From: Micromonospora ureilytica
Lineage (GTDB): Bacteria; Actinomycetota; Actinomycetes; Mycobacteriales; Micromonosporaceae
Reading direction: 5' to 3'
Length of the DNA: 64,000 nt
Assembly: GCF_015751765.1 (NCBI RefSeq)
Contig: NZ_JADOTX010000001.1
Coordinates: 1,240,001-1,304,000, forward strand
Within the stretch, counting starts at the first letter, position 1; every line of letters starts with the position of its first letter. A program made the position numbers and the translations under genes. Positions 22,611 through 30,251 of the stretch are shown here, piece after piece. The notes below the pieces were generated by a model that was given only the letters and a program-made list of their open reading frames with translations, was not told the origin of the DNA and made no database searches.

Positions 22611-24056
22611 GTGGTTCCACGGCGTATGACAGCGGCATCGCCGTCGGGAGCATCGACCATGCGTTTACGTTCCCTCCTCGTGCTCTCCGCCGTGGCCGCC
22701 GCGGCGTTCGTGGTGGTGGCCGACGGACCGGCGCAGGCCGCCACGCTGCCGACCGGCGCTGTTTCGCTGGAGGCGACCAACCAGGCCGGACGGTACGTAC
22801 GGCACATCGACTATCTCGGTCAGCTCGATCCGGTGACCTCCAGCAGCGCCAACCAGACCAAGCTCGATGCCACCTTCACCGTGGTCAACGGCCTGGCGTC
22901 GCCGACCTGCTACTCGTTCCAGACCAAGACCGGCATGTTCCTGCGGCACCGCGACTACCGGATCCGGGTCGACCCGAACACCGGCGACGCGACGTTCCGG
23001 GCCGACGCCACCTTCTGCGCGGTGGACGGCTCGGTCAGCGGTTCGGTGGCGCTCGCCTCGTACAACTATCCGAATCGGCGGATCCGGCACCGCGACTACG
23101 CACTCTGGATCGACGCCTACCAGGACACGGCCGCGTTCCGGGCAGACAGCTCCTTCCGCCTCGTCGCGCCCTGGGCGCCCAGGACCACCAAGGGCCCGGT
23201 GATCCCGGGCCTCTTCGCCGACCCGCACATCGCCGTCTTCAACGGCCGCTACTACCTGTACCCGACCACCGACGGCTACGCGAGCTGGGCCGGCACCTAC
23301 TACAAGGCGTTCTCCTCCACCGACCTGGTCAACTGGACCGACCACGGCGTGATCCTGGACCACGGCCCCGACGTGTCCTGGGCGGACAACTCGGCCTGGG
23401 CGCCCGCCGTGGCCAGCGCCAACGGCCGCTACTACCTGTACTTCAGCGGCGGCGCGGCCAGCGGCAACACGGCCAAGCAACTGGGCGTGGCGGTGGCCGA
23501 CAGCCCCACCGGGCCGTTCCGTGACGCGCTGGGCCGACCGCTCATCCGCAGCGACCAGTTCTCCGGCGGGCAGGCGATCGACCCCATGGTGTTCACCGAC
23601 GACGACGGGCAGTCCTACCTGTACTGGGGCCAGGGCGTCGCACGGGCGGTACGGCTGAACGCCGACATGACCTCCTTCGACGCGGCACAGGTACGGGTGG
23701 TCACGCCATCCGGTTACAACGAGGCGCCGTTCGTGTTCAAGCGCAACGGTCAGTACTACTTCATGTGGTCGGAGAACGACACGCGTAGCGAGGACTACCG
23801 GGTCGCCTACGCCACCGGCCCATCGCCCCTCGGTCCGTGGACCAGGCGCGGCGTGGTGCTGCAGAAGCGGCTCGAGGTGGGCATCAAGGGCACCGGTCAC
23901 CATTCGGTGGTCCGGGCACCCGGCAGCGACACCTGGCACATCGCCTACCACCGCTTCGCCGTGCCGGCCGGCAACGGCACCAACCGCGAGACCGCCATCG
24001 ACCAGATGGAATTCAACACCGACGGCACCATCCGCCCCGTCGTACCGACCCTCTAG
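22611..24056 (+). CDS. Secreted GH43 glycosidase with N-terminal AbfB (CBM42) domain
   Basis: A protein of 481 residues. The GTG at 22611 has GAAAGGGG 6 nt upstream; ATG at 22659 would give a shorter signal peptide. After the export signal (hydrophobic core about residues 22-44) comes an AbfB-type arabinose-binding beta-trefoil (about 48-185, repeated R-Y-V-R-H / F-L-R-H / R-I-R-H motifs) and then a GH43 five-bladed propeller (about 195-481) with base Asp205 (F-A-D-P-H), Asp324 (I-D-P-M) and acid Glu371 (Y-N-E-A-P). GH43 enzymes act on arabinan, arabinoxylan or xylan. First gene of a three-gene operon. Confidence 0.88.
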   Translation: MVPRRMTAASPSGASTMRLRSLLVLSAVAAAAFVVVADGPAQAATLPTGAVSLEATNQAGRYVRHIDYLGQLDPVTSSSANQTKLDATFTVVNGLASPTCYSFQTKTGMFLRHRDYRIRVDPNTGDATFRADATFCAVDGSVSGSVALASYNYPNRRIRHRDYALWIDAYQDTAAFRADSSFRLVAPWAPRTTKGPVIPGLFADPHIAVFNGRYYLYPTTDGYASWAGTYYKAFSSTDLVNWTDHGVILDHGPDVSWADNSAWAPAVASANGRYYLYFSGGAASGNTAKQLGVAVADSPTGPFRDALGRPLIRSDQFSGGQAIDPMVFTDDDGQSYLYWGQGVARAVRLNADMTSFDAAQVRVVTPSGYNEAPFVFKRNGQYYFMWSENDTRSEDYRVAYATGPSPLGPWTRRGVVLQKRLEVGIKGTGHHSVVRAPGSDTWHIAYHRFAVPAGNGTNRETAIDQMEFNTDGTIRPVVPTL

Positions 24057-24092
24057 CTGACTCGTACGCCCCTGCGCGAAGGAGAGAGACAC

Positions 24093-25532
24093 ATGTCGAG
24101 AGTCCTCGCCCGGCTCGGCGCGGTTGCGGTCGCCGCGTGCCTGCTGTTCACCACCTGGTCGGCGGCGACACCGAAGGAGGCGGCCGCGCTCGACCCGACC
24201 GTCGGCTACCTGATGGCGCACTTCACCGGCGAGTCGTCGACCGACCAACAGATCTACCTCGCCCACAGCACCGACGGCCTCCGCTGGACCGACCTCAACA
24301 ACGGTGGGCTCGTCCTGCGTTCCACAGTCGGCACCCGCGGCGTCCGCGACCCCGCCCTGGTCCGCTCGCCCGGCGGCGACAGGTACTGGATCATCGCCAC
24401 GGACCTGTGCATCGGCTGCGGCCAGGACTGGTCGACCGCCATCAACAACGGCAGCCGCAACCTCGTCGTGTGGGAGTCCACCGACCTGGTCAACTGGTCC
24501 GCGCCGTGGCTGCTGAACGTGGCCGGCGCGATCCCGGACGGACGCAACGCCTGGGCGCCGGAGGCGATCTGGAACCCGGATACCAACGACTACGTCCTCT
24601 ACTGGGCGACGAACGTCCCGCTCAACGGGGCGACCAAGCACCGCATCTACTCCGCGCGCACGGCGAACTTCCGCAGCATCACCACGCCGCAGGTCTACAT
24701 CAACCGACCCGGTAACCAGGAGATCATCGACACCCAGATCGTCGAGGTGCCGGCCGGCGTCGGTGCTTACCGCTACGTTCGGGCCTCCCGGGACGGGCAG
24801 ATCGCCATCGAGGGCAGCAACTCCATCCTCGGCACCTGGACGAGCCTCGGAAACCTGTCCGGCATCGGGCTTACCGGTGCCCAGGTCGAGGGCCCGATGT
24901 GGATGAAGTACAACAACCGTAACGAGTGGGTGCTCTACCTCGACCAGTACGCCAGCGGGCGCGGCTACCTGCCGGTGCTGACCACCAACCCGTCGAGCGC
25001 GAGCAGTTACCGGCTGCCGGCGTCCGGCTCGTACGCCATGGGTGGCACCAAGAAGCGGCACGGAACGATCCTCAACCTGACCGCCGCCGAACAGGACCGC
25101 GTGCTCGCCCGCTGGCCCGTCACCGCGGTCAACCGGATCCAGTCGTACAACTTCCAGGACCGGTACGTGCGGCACTACGACTACGACGTCCGCATCGACC
25201 CGAACGTCAGCCCGGCCCAGGACGGCCAGTGGCGCGTGGTCCCCGGCCTGGTCGGCTCCGGCACGGTCTCCATCCAGTCGGTCAACTACCCGGGCTACTA
25301 CCTGCGCCACTACGGATTCGACTTCCGGCTGGAAGCCAACGACGGGACCGCCACGTTCGCCGCCGACTCCACCTTCCGGCAGGTCGCCGGCCTCGCCAAC
25401 TCCTCGTGGACGTCATTTCAGTCCTACAGCCACCCGGACCGCTACATCCGGCACTACGGCTACCTGCTCCGGCTCGACCCGATCCCCGATACGCAGAGCC
25501 GTGCCGACGCCACATTCCGCGTGACCAGCTGA
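24093..25532 (+). CDS. Secreted GH43-family glycosidase with C-terminal AbfB (CBM42) domain
   Basis: A 479-residue exported protein: signal peptide (1-32), five-bladed propeller of the GH43/GH-F type (about 35-340; G-V-R-D-P-A-L-V near 87, N-A-W-A-P-E-A-I-W near 151, Q-V-E-G-P-M near 271), and a C-terminal AbfB-like beta-trefoil (about 345-479) with three R-Y-V-R-H-Y / Y-Y-L-R-H-Y / R-Y-I-R-H-Y repeats. GAAGGAGAG precedes the ATG. It follows the first GH43 gene after 36 nt, but has the binding module at the opposite end. An arabinofuranosidase or related exo-activity is likely. Confidence 0.85.
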   Translation: MSRVLARLGAVAVAACLLFTTWSAATPKEAAALDPTVGYLMAHFTGESSTDQQIYLAHSTDGLRWTDLNNGGLVLRSTVGTRGVRDPALVRSPGGDRYWIIATDLCIGCGQDWSTAINNGSRNLVVWESTDLVNWSAPWLLNVAGAIPDGRNAWAPEAIWNPDTNDYVLYWATNVPLNGATKHRIYSARTANFRSITTPQVYINRPGNQEIIDTQIVEVPAGVGAYRYVRASRDGQIAIEGSNSILGTWTSLGNLSGIGLTGAQVEGPMWMKYNNRNEWVLYLDQYASGRGYLPVLTTNPSSASSYRLPASGSYAMGGTKKRHGTILNLTAAEQDRVLARWPVTAVNRIQSYNFQDRYVRHYDYDVRIDPNVSPAQDGQWRVVPGLVGSGTVSIQSVNYPGYYLRHYGFDFRLEANDGTATFAADSTFRQVAGLANSSWTSFQSYSHPDRYIRHYGYLLRLDPIPDTQSRADATFRVTS

Positions 25533-25571
25533 ACCCCGACCTCCACGACGTTCCCGGAGAGGCAAGATCTA

Positions 25572-27074
25572 GTGATTGGACATTCCATGGAACGAATCAG
25601 CCGGTCGATGCGCCGGACAGTGATTGCCCTGGTGGCCGCGATAACGGCGATGGTTGGCGTCGTCGTCGTCGTTTCGTCGCCGGCCACTGCCGCCACCAAC
25701 CAGTTCCGAGGCATGAACTGGGCCATGTTGGGTGACAACTTCAAGACCAGCCCCCTTATCGTGCAGGGCCTGAGCTCGTCCGACAGCAACGCGACGGTGC
25801 GGGCGAAGGCCAACGCCCTCTACGACGACATGGCGTCCACCATGGGTGTCAACACGATCCGGCTGCCCATCAACACCCACACGGTGGGGACGGCCTGGTG
25901 GGAGGCGTACCGAGGCGCCATCGACGCTGCCACCGCCCGTGGCTTCAAGGTCATCCTCGCCTACTGGGAGGACGGCGCCGCCTCCGGCGGCAGAATCACG
26001 AATCTCGCCGCGTGGAACACGATGTGGTCCACCGTGACCAACACGTACGGCTCGAACGCCAACGTCTACTTCGAGCCGATGAACGAGCCGCACGGTTACA
26101 GCTCGACGGAGTGGCGCAACGTCGCCGCGAACTGGCTCAGCTACCACACCTCGGCGGTGCCCGGCCGGGTGCTGATCGGCGGCACCGGCTTCAGCCAGGA
26201 CCTGCGCGACATCTGCAACGACAGCCGCTTCAACTCGACGCTGCTGTCCTTCCACTACTACGCGTTCTTCTACGGCGCGATGACCTACGACGCCTTCCGC
26301 AGCCACATCCAGACTCGCCTCGGCAACTGCGCCTCCCGCGCGGTCGCGACCGAGTTCGGCGGGCCCATGAACGACGGTCGTAACTACGCCGACGCGGGCA
26401 GCACCGACAACTTCGTGCGCTACATCCGGGCCATGGCCCAGGTCATGCGGGACAACCAGATGGGCGGCACCTACTGGCCCGCCCTCGGCGGCAAGACCGG
26501 CACCATCGGCTACGACTGGTACTCGATGTTCGCCCTCACCGGCAGCGGCACCGACCTCAACCTGACCGTCCGCAACACCTCCGGCGCCGACCGGATCCGG
26601 TACGCGTGGGGCGACACCATCGGCGGCGGCGACCCGACGACGCCGCCGCCGACGGGGACGTTCTACCGGATCACCGTGCGGCATAGTGGCAAGGCCATGG
26701 ACGTCCAGTCGCCGAACACCGACAACGGCGCGCGTGTCGGCCAGTACACGTACGGCGGCAATGCCTGGCAGCAGTGGCAGTTCCAGGACGCCGGCAGCGG
26801 CTACTGGCGCATCGTCAGCCGAAACAGCGGAAAGTGCCTCGACGTGGTGAGCGCGTCGACCGCCGACGGCGCCGAGCTCGTCCAGTACACCTGCGGCAGC
26901 GGCACCAACCAGCAGTTCCAGATGGTCACCAACGGCAGCTACTTCCAGCTCCGGGCGCGACACAGCAACAAGTGCGTGGACGTACCGGCCGCGTCGACAG
27001 CGGACGGGGTGGTCCTCAAGCAGTATTCGTGCAACACCGGCGCCAACCAGCAGTGGTCCCGCACGGCCGTCTGA
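25572..27074 (+). CDS. Secreted GH5 glycoside hydrolase with C-terminal CBM13
   Basis: A 500-residue exported enzyme. GTG at 25572 with GGAGAGG 9 nt upstream (ATG at 25587 alternative). Signal peptide to about residue 41; GH5 (beta/alpha)8 domain about 45-355 with acid/base Glu172 (F-E-P-M-N-E-P-H-G) and nucleophile Glu261 (A-T-E-F-G-G-P); short D-P-T-T-P-P-P linker; ricin-type trefoil (about 365-500) with Q-W/Q-Q-F/Q-Q-W repeats. GH5 covers cellulases, mannanases, xylanases and more, so the substrate is uncertain; the operon and operator suggest a hemicellulose. Last gene of the operon. The 158-nt gap after it shows no clear hairpin. Confidence 0.87.
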   Translation: MIGHSMERISRSMRRTVIALVAAITAMVGVVVVVSSPATAATNQFRGMNWAMLGDNFKTSPLIVQGLSSSDSNATVRAKANALYDDMASTMGVNTIRLPINTHTVGTAWWEAYRGAIDAATARGFKVILAYWEDGAASGGRITNLAAWNTMWSTVTNTYGSNANVYFEPMNEPHGYSSTEWRNVAANWLSYHTSAVPGRVLIGGTGFSQDLRDICNDSRFNSTLLSFHYYAFFYGAMTYDAFRSHIQTRLGNCASRAVATEFGGPMNDGRNYADAGSTDNFVRYIRAMAQVMRDNQMGGTYWPALGGKTGTIGYDWYSMFALTGSGTDLNLTVRNTSGADRIRYAWGDTIGGGDPTTPPPTGTFYRITVRHSGKAMDVQSPNTDNGARVGQYTYGGNAWQQWQFQDAGSGYWRIVSRNSGKCLDVVSASTADGAELVQYTCGSGTNQQFQMVTNGSYFQLRARHSNKCVDVPAASTADGVVLKQYSCNTGANQQWSRTAV

Positions 27075-27232
27075 CAGTCGTCGCGACCTAACCACGGATC
27101 CACGGCGCGGCCCGCACGCCCCACGTAGGGCACGGGTACGGTTTCGGTGCTCGACACGTACGGGTATCGGCGGTACGTCGCCGGGGCGGGAGCGACCAGC
27201 CCGGTGGTGACGGACCGTGGGAGGGAGCGAGG

Positions 27233-27943
27233 GTGGCGCAGCGCAGAGCATTGGTGGTCCGGGGCGGTTGGGAGGGACACCAGCCGGTCAAGGCGACGGA
27301 GTTGTTCCTCCCCTTCCTCGAACGTAACGGCTACGCCGTACGGGTCGAGGAGTCGACGGAGATCTACGCCGATGCCGCCGAGATGGCCGAGACCGACCTG
27401 GTCGTGCAGTGCATGACGATGTCGCAGATCACCGCCGACCAGGTGGCGGGCCTCAGCGCGGCGGTCATCGCCGGCACGGGCTTCACCGGCTGGCACGGCG
27501 GCATCGTTGACTCGTTCCGCGCGTCCTCCGAATACCTGCATCTGGTGGGCGGCCAGTTCGCGACCCATCCGGGCCGGGAGCCGTGTGAGCGGCACGGTGG
27601 CCCGGAGGACAACTTCCTGCCGCACACGGTGCGCATCACCGACCTCGGCCGGGAGCACCCGATCACCGCGGGGATCGAGGACTTCGACCTGGTCACCGAA
27701 CAGTACTGGGTGCTGCACGACGACCTGATCGACGTGCTGGCCGTGACCACCCACCCGACGCAGACGTGGCATCCGTGGCACCGGCCGGTCACCTCGCCGG
27801 CGATCTGGACCCGACTGTGGGGTGCCGGGCGCATCGTCGTGACGACCCCGGGCCACAGCCTGGACGTGCTGGAGCACGCGGGCGTTCGTACCGTCATCGA
27901 GAGGGGGATGGTGTGGGCGACCCGCACCGCGTCGGCGTCGTAG
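27233..27943 (+). CDS. ThuA-like domain protein
   Basis: A 236-residue cytoplasmic protein of the ThuA (trehalose-utilisation) family, a class-I glutamine-amidotransferase-like fold. Features: R-A-L-V-V-R-G-G-W-E-G-H at the start, G-F-T-G-W-H-G-G-I-V-D-S-F near residue 83, and L-W-G-A-G-R-I-V-V-T-T-P-G-H-S near the end. GTG start with GAGGGAGCGAGG before it. It overlaps the following oxidoreductase gene by 31 nt. ThuA proteins pair with Gfo/Idh/MocA enzymes in catabolism of trehalose, other sugars or inositol-like compounds. Confidence 0.85.
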   Translation: MAQRRALVVRGGWEGHQPVKATELFLPFLERNGYAVRVEESTEIYADAAEMAETDLVVQCMTMSQITADQVAGLSAAVIAGTGFTGWHGGIVDSFRASSEYLHLVGGQFATHPGREPCERHGGPEDNFLPHTVRITDLGREHPITAGIEDFDLVTEQYWVLHDDLIDVLAVTTHPTQTWHPWHRPVTSPAIWTRLWGAGRIVVTTPGHSLDVLEHAGVRTVIERGMVWATRTASAS

Positions 27944-29025
27944 GTCTCGGGGTCATTTCCCGTGCGTACCTGGACACGCTCGCGGACCACCCCGAGGTGA
28001 GCATCGCCGCGGTGGCCGACCTCGACGCCTCCCGGTCGGCCGCGGTCGCCGCCACGATTCCCGGAGCCGAGGCGATGAGCGTCGAGCGCCTGCTCGCCCA
28101 CCCGGACGTGCGGACGGTGCTCAACCTCACGATCCCCGCAGCGCACGCCGACATCTCGCTGGGCGCGATCGACGCGGGCAAGAGCGTGTACGTCGAGAAG
28201 CCGCTCGCCGTGACGTTCGCGGACGGCCGCTCCATCATCGAACGGGCCACGTCGGCCGGCGTCCGCGTCGGCTGCGCGCCGGACACCGTCCTGGGCACGG
28301 GTACGCAGACGGCGCGGGCGGCGATCGACGGCGGGCTCATCGGACGCCCGATGTCCGCGTCGGCGGTCATGGTCACTCCGGGGCACGAGCGCTGGCATCC
28401 CCACCCCGACTTCTACTACGCCCCGGGCGGCGGCCCGATGCTGGACATGGGGCCGTACTACATCTCGGCGCTCATCCACCTGCTCGGCCCGGTCCGCGCG
28501 GTGATCGGAGCCGCAAGCCGCCTACGCGCCGAACGCGTCATCGGCTCGGGCCCACGCGCCGGCCAGCGCATTCCGGTGGGGGTGGACACCCACCTGAGCG
28601 GCGTACTGGAGCACGCCAACGGTGCTCTCTCCACCATCACGACGAGCTTCGACGGCGTCCGGACGACGGCCGCCCCGATCGAGGTGCACGGGGAGACCGG
28701 CACGCTCGCCGTACCCGACCCGAACTACTTCGACGGCGAGGTCCGCCTCTTCGCGCTCGGCGACACCGAATGGCGCGCTCTCGAACCGCGGGCCGGTTAC
28801 GCCAAGGGTTCCCGGGGCATCGGTCTGATCGACCTGGTCCGGGCCGACGATCAGCGTCCGCCGCGCGCCGACGGCGACGTAGCGCTGCACGTACTCGAAA
28901 CGATGACCAGCCTGATCCGGTCGGCGGCGGAAGGTCAGCGGATCGAGCTGACGACTGTGGCGCAGCGGCCCGCGCCGGTTCCGCTCACTCCGGTCGAGGA
29001 CTGGAGGGCGTACCAGGCTTGGTGA
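27913..29025 (+). CDS. Gfo/Idh/MocA-family NAD(P)-dependent oxidoreductase
   Basis: A 370-residue protein with the N-terminal Rossmann motif V-G-V-V-G-L-G-V-I-S (residues 6-15) and the E-K-P-L-A motif near residue 94, then the alpha/beta substrate domain with G-G-G-P-M-L-D-M-G near 174. It oxidises or reduces a sugar or cyclitol. GTG start inside the ThuA gene, preceded by AGGGGG; the 31-nt overlap implies translational coupling. Substrate unknown. Confidence 0.88.
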   Translation: MGDPHRVGVVGLGVISRAYLDTLADHPEVSIAAVADLDASRSAAVAATIPGAEAMSVERLLAHPDVRTVLNLTIPAAHADISLGAIDAGKSVYVEKPLAVTFADGRSIIERATSAGVRVGCAPDTVLGTGTQTARAAIDGGLIGRPMSASAVMVTPGHERWHPHPDFYYAPGGGPMLDMGPYYISALIHLLGPVRAVIGAASRLRAERVIGSGPRAGQRIPVGVDTHLSGVLEHANGALSTITTSFDGVRTTAAPIEVHGETGTLAVPDPNYFDGEVRLFALGDTEWRALEPRAGYAKGSRGIGLIDLVRADDQRPPRADGDVALHVLETMTSLIRSAAEGQRIELTTVAQRPAPVPLTPVEDWRAYQAW

Positions 29026-29058
29026 GGTGGTCGCGTTGACGGGCGGAAGGGCCGACAG

Positions 29059-29436
29059 ATGCCGACAATGGGAAGGGTGGCACCCTCCTTCGTCCTGCAC
29101 CACCACCGCAAACCACGGCCGCACTACGACCTGCGGCTCGAGGAGGATGGTGTGCTGCGGTCGTGGGCGGTGCCTCGCGGTCTGCCGGACAGCCCCAGCG
29201 ACAACCGGCTCGCGATCGCCGTACCCGACCACGACCTCGATCACCTCACCTACGAGGACGTCGACAAGTCGATAGCCGACATCGGCACCTGGGAGGAGCA
29301 CGATCGCACCGACCGGCGAATGCTGTTCACCCTGCACGGCCGCACCGGCCGTCGGCGGTACGCGCTCATCCGCACCGGCGAGGGGTGGCTGCTGCACCTG
29401 ACGAAGGAGCAGCCCTCGGACGAGCGCGGACGGTAG
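29059..29436 (+). CDS. Stand-alone LigD 3'-phosphoesterase-domain protein
   Basis: A 125-residue protein equal to the phosphoesterase domain of LigD, the non-homologous end-joining ligase. The motif F-V-L-H-H-H-R-K-P-R-P-H-Y-D-L-R-L-E (residues 11-28) and S-W-A-V-P-R-G near 36 carry the metal- and phosphate-binding His/Arg/Asp residues. No polymerase, ligase or Ku gene is adjacent, so it acts alone or with components elsewhere in trimming 3' ends. It is 33 nt after the Gfo/Idh/MocA gene but functionally unrelated. Confidence 0.88.
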   Translation: MPTMGRVAPSFVLHHHRKPRPHYDLRLEEDGVLRSWAVPRGLPDSPSDNRLAIAVPDHDLDHLTYEDVDKSIADIGTWEEHDRTDRRMLFTLHGRTGRRRYALIRTGEGWLLHLTKEQPSDERGR

Positions 29437-29495
29437 CGCGGCTGGGCGGCGATCACGGTCAGCGAGACGTCGACAGAGGCCCTAGCATCGCCGCC

Positions 29496-30230
29496 ATGGC
29501 AACACGGCTTGTTCAGATCAACATGAAGGCTCGGGACGACTCCGCGCTGGGCGGCTTCTGGGCGCAGGCGCTCGGCTGGGGAGTCTCCAGTGAGGGTCCC
29601 GGCGTGACCAACCTCGAACCCGAGGGCTTCGTCTACCCCGACCCCGTCGCCGTCTGCGTCGACCTCGTCGTCTCCGCGGAGCCCAAGACGGTGAAGAACC
29701 GCGTCCACGTGGACCTCGCCACCACCTCGGCGGCCCACCAGGCGCAGGTGGTCGCGCGCCTGAAGGACCTCGGCGCGACAGCTGCCGACGTGGGCCAGGG
29801 CGACGTGCCATGGACGGTCCTGGCCGACCCGGAGGGCAACGAGTTCTGCGTGCTGGAGCCCCGACCGCTCTACCGGGACACCGGGCCGATCGCGGCAGTG
29901 GTGGTCGACTGCGCGGATCCGCGGGCCATGGCCCGGTTCTGGAGTGAGGCGATGGACTGGACCCTGCACGAGGTGACCGATCGGGGTGCGAGACTGCGCT
30001 CCGCCAAGGGCGTCGGCCCCTATCTGGAGTTCGTCCGGACCCCGGAGGTGAAGAGCGGGTGGAACCGGGTCCACCTCGACGTACGCCCGTACCCCGGTGA
30101 CGACCCGGAGGTTGAGGCGGCCAGGCTGCGGGGTCTCGGCGCGACCGGCGTCGACCTGGGCCAAGACGTCCCGTGGAGGGTGTTCACCGACCCGGAGGGC
30201 AACGAGTTCTGTCTCCTCACCCCGGGCTGA
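29496..30230 (+). CDS. Tandem VOC (glyoxalase-like) domain protein
   Basis: A 244-residue protein of two VOC half-repeats (about 1-122 and 128-244). Each ends with a D-P-E-G-N-E-F-C motif, and each has H-V-D-L/H-L-D-V in the third strand. Members bind metals or small ligands and include resistance proteins, dioxygenases and lyases; no specific function is evident. The ATG at 29496 matches the start of the first domain. It is convergent with the debranching-enzyme-like gene 21 nt away. Confidence 0.82.
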   Translation: MATRLVQINMKARDDSALGGFWAQALGWGVSSEGPGVTNLEPEGFVYPDPVAVCVDLVVSAEPKTVKNRVHVDLATTSAAHQAQVVARLKDLGATAADVGQGDVPWTVLADPEGNEFCVLEPRPLYRDTGPIAAVVVDCADPRAMARFWSEAMDWTLHEVTDRGARLRSAKGVGPYLEFVRTPEVKSGWNRVHLDVRPYPGDDPEVEAARLRGLGATGVDLGQDVPWRVFTDPEGNEFCLLTPG

Positions 30231-30251
30231 CTCAAGCTTGAGCGCCGCGGC

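Noticed and set aside
22665..25310. Very long minus-strand frame (881 codons) opposite the two GH43 genes
   Set aside because: It is a mirror effect of GC-rich third positions in the plus-strand genes; the translation is Val/Gly/Arg/Asp-rich without motifs, and the plus strand has clear signal peptides and catalytic residues.
30231..30244. CTCAAGCTTGAG palindrome between the VOC and debranching-enzyme-like genes as terminator
   Set aside because: Six-base arms with no loop cannot form a stable hairpin; probably chance.
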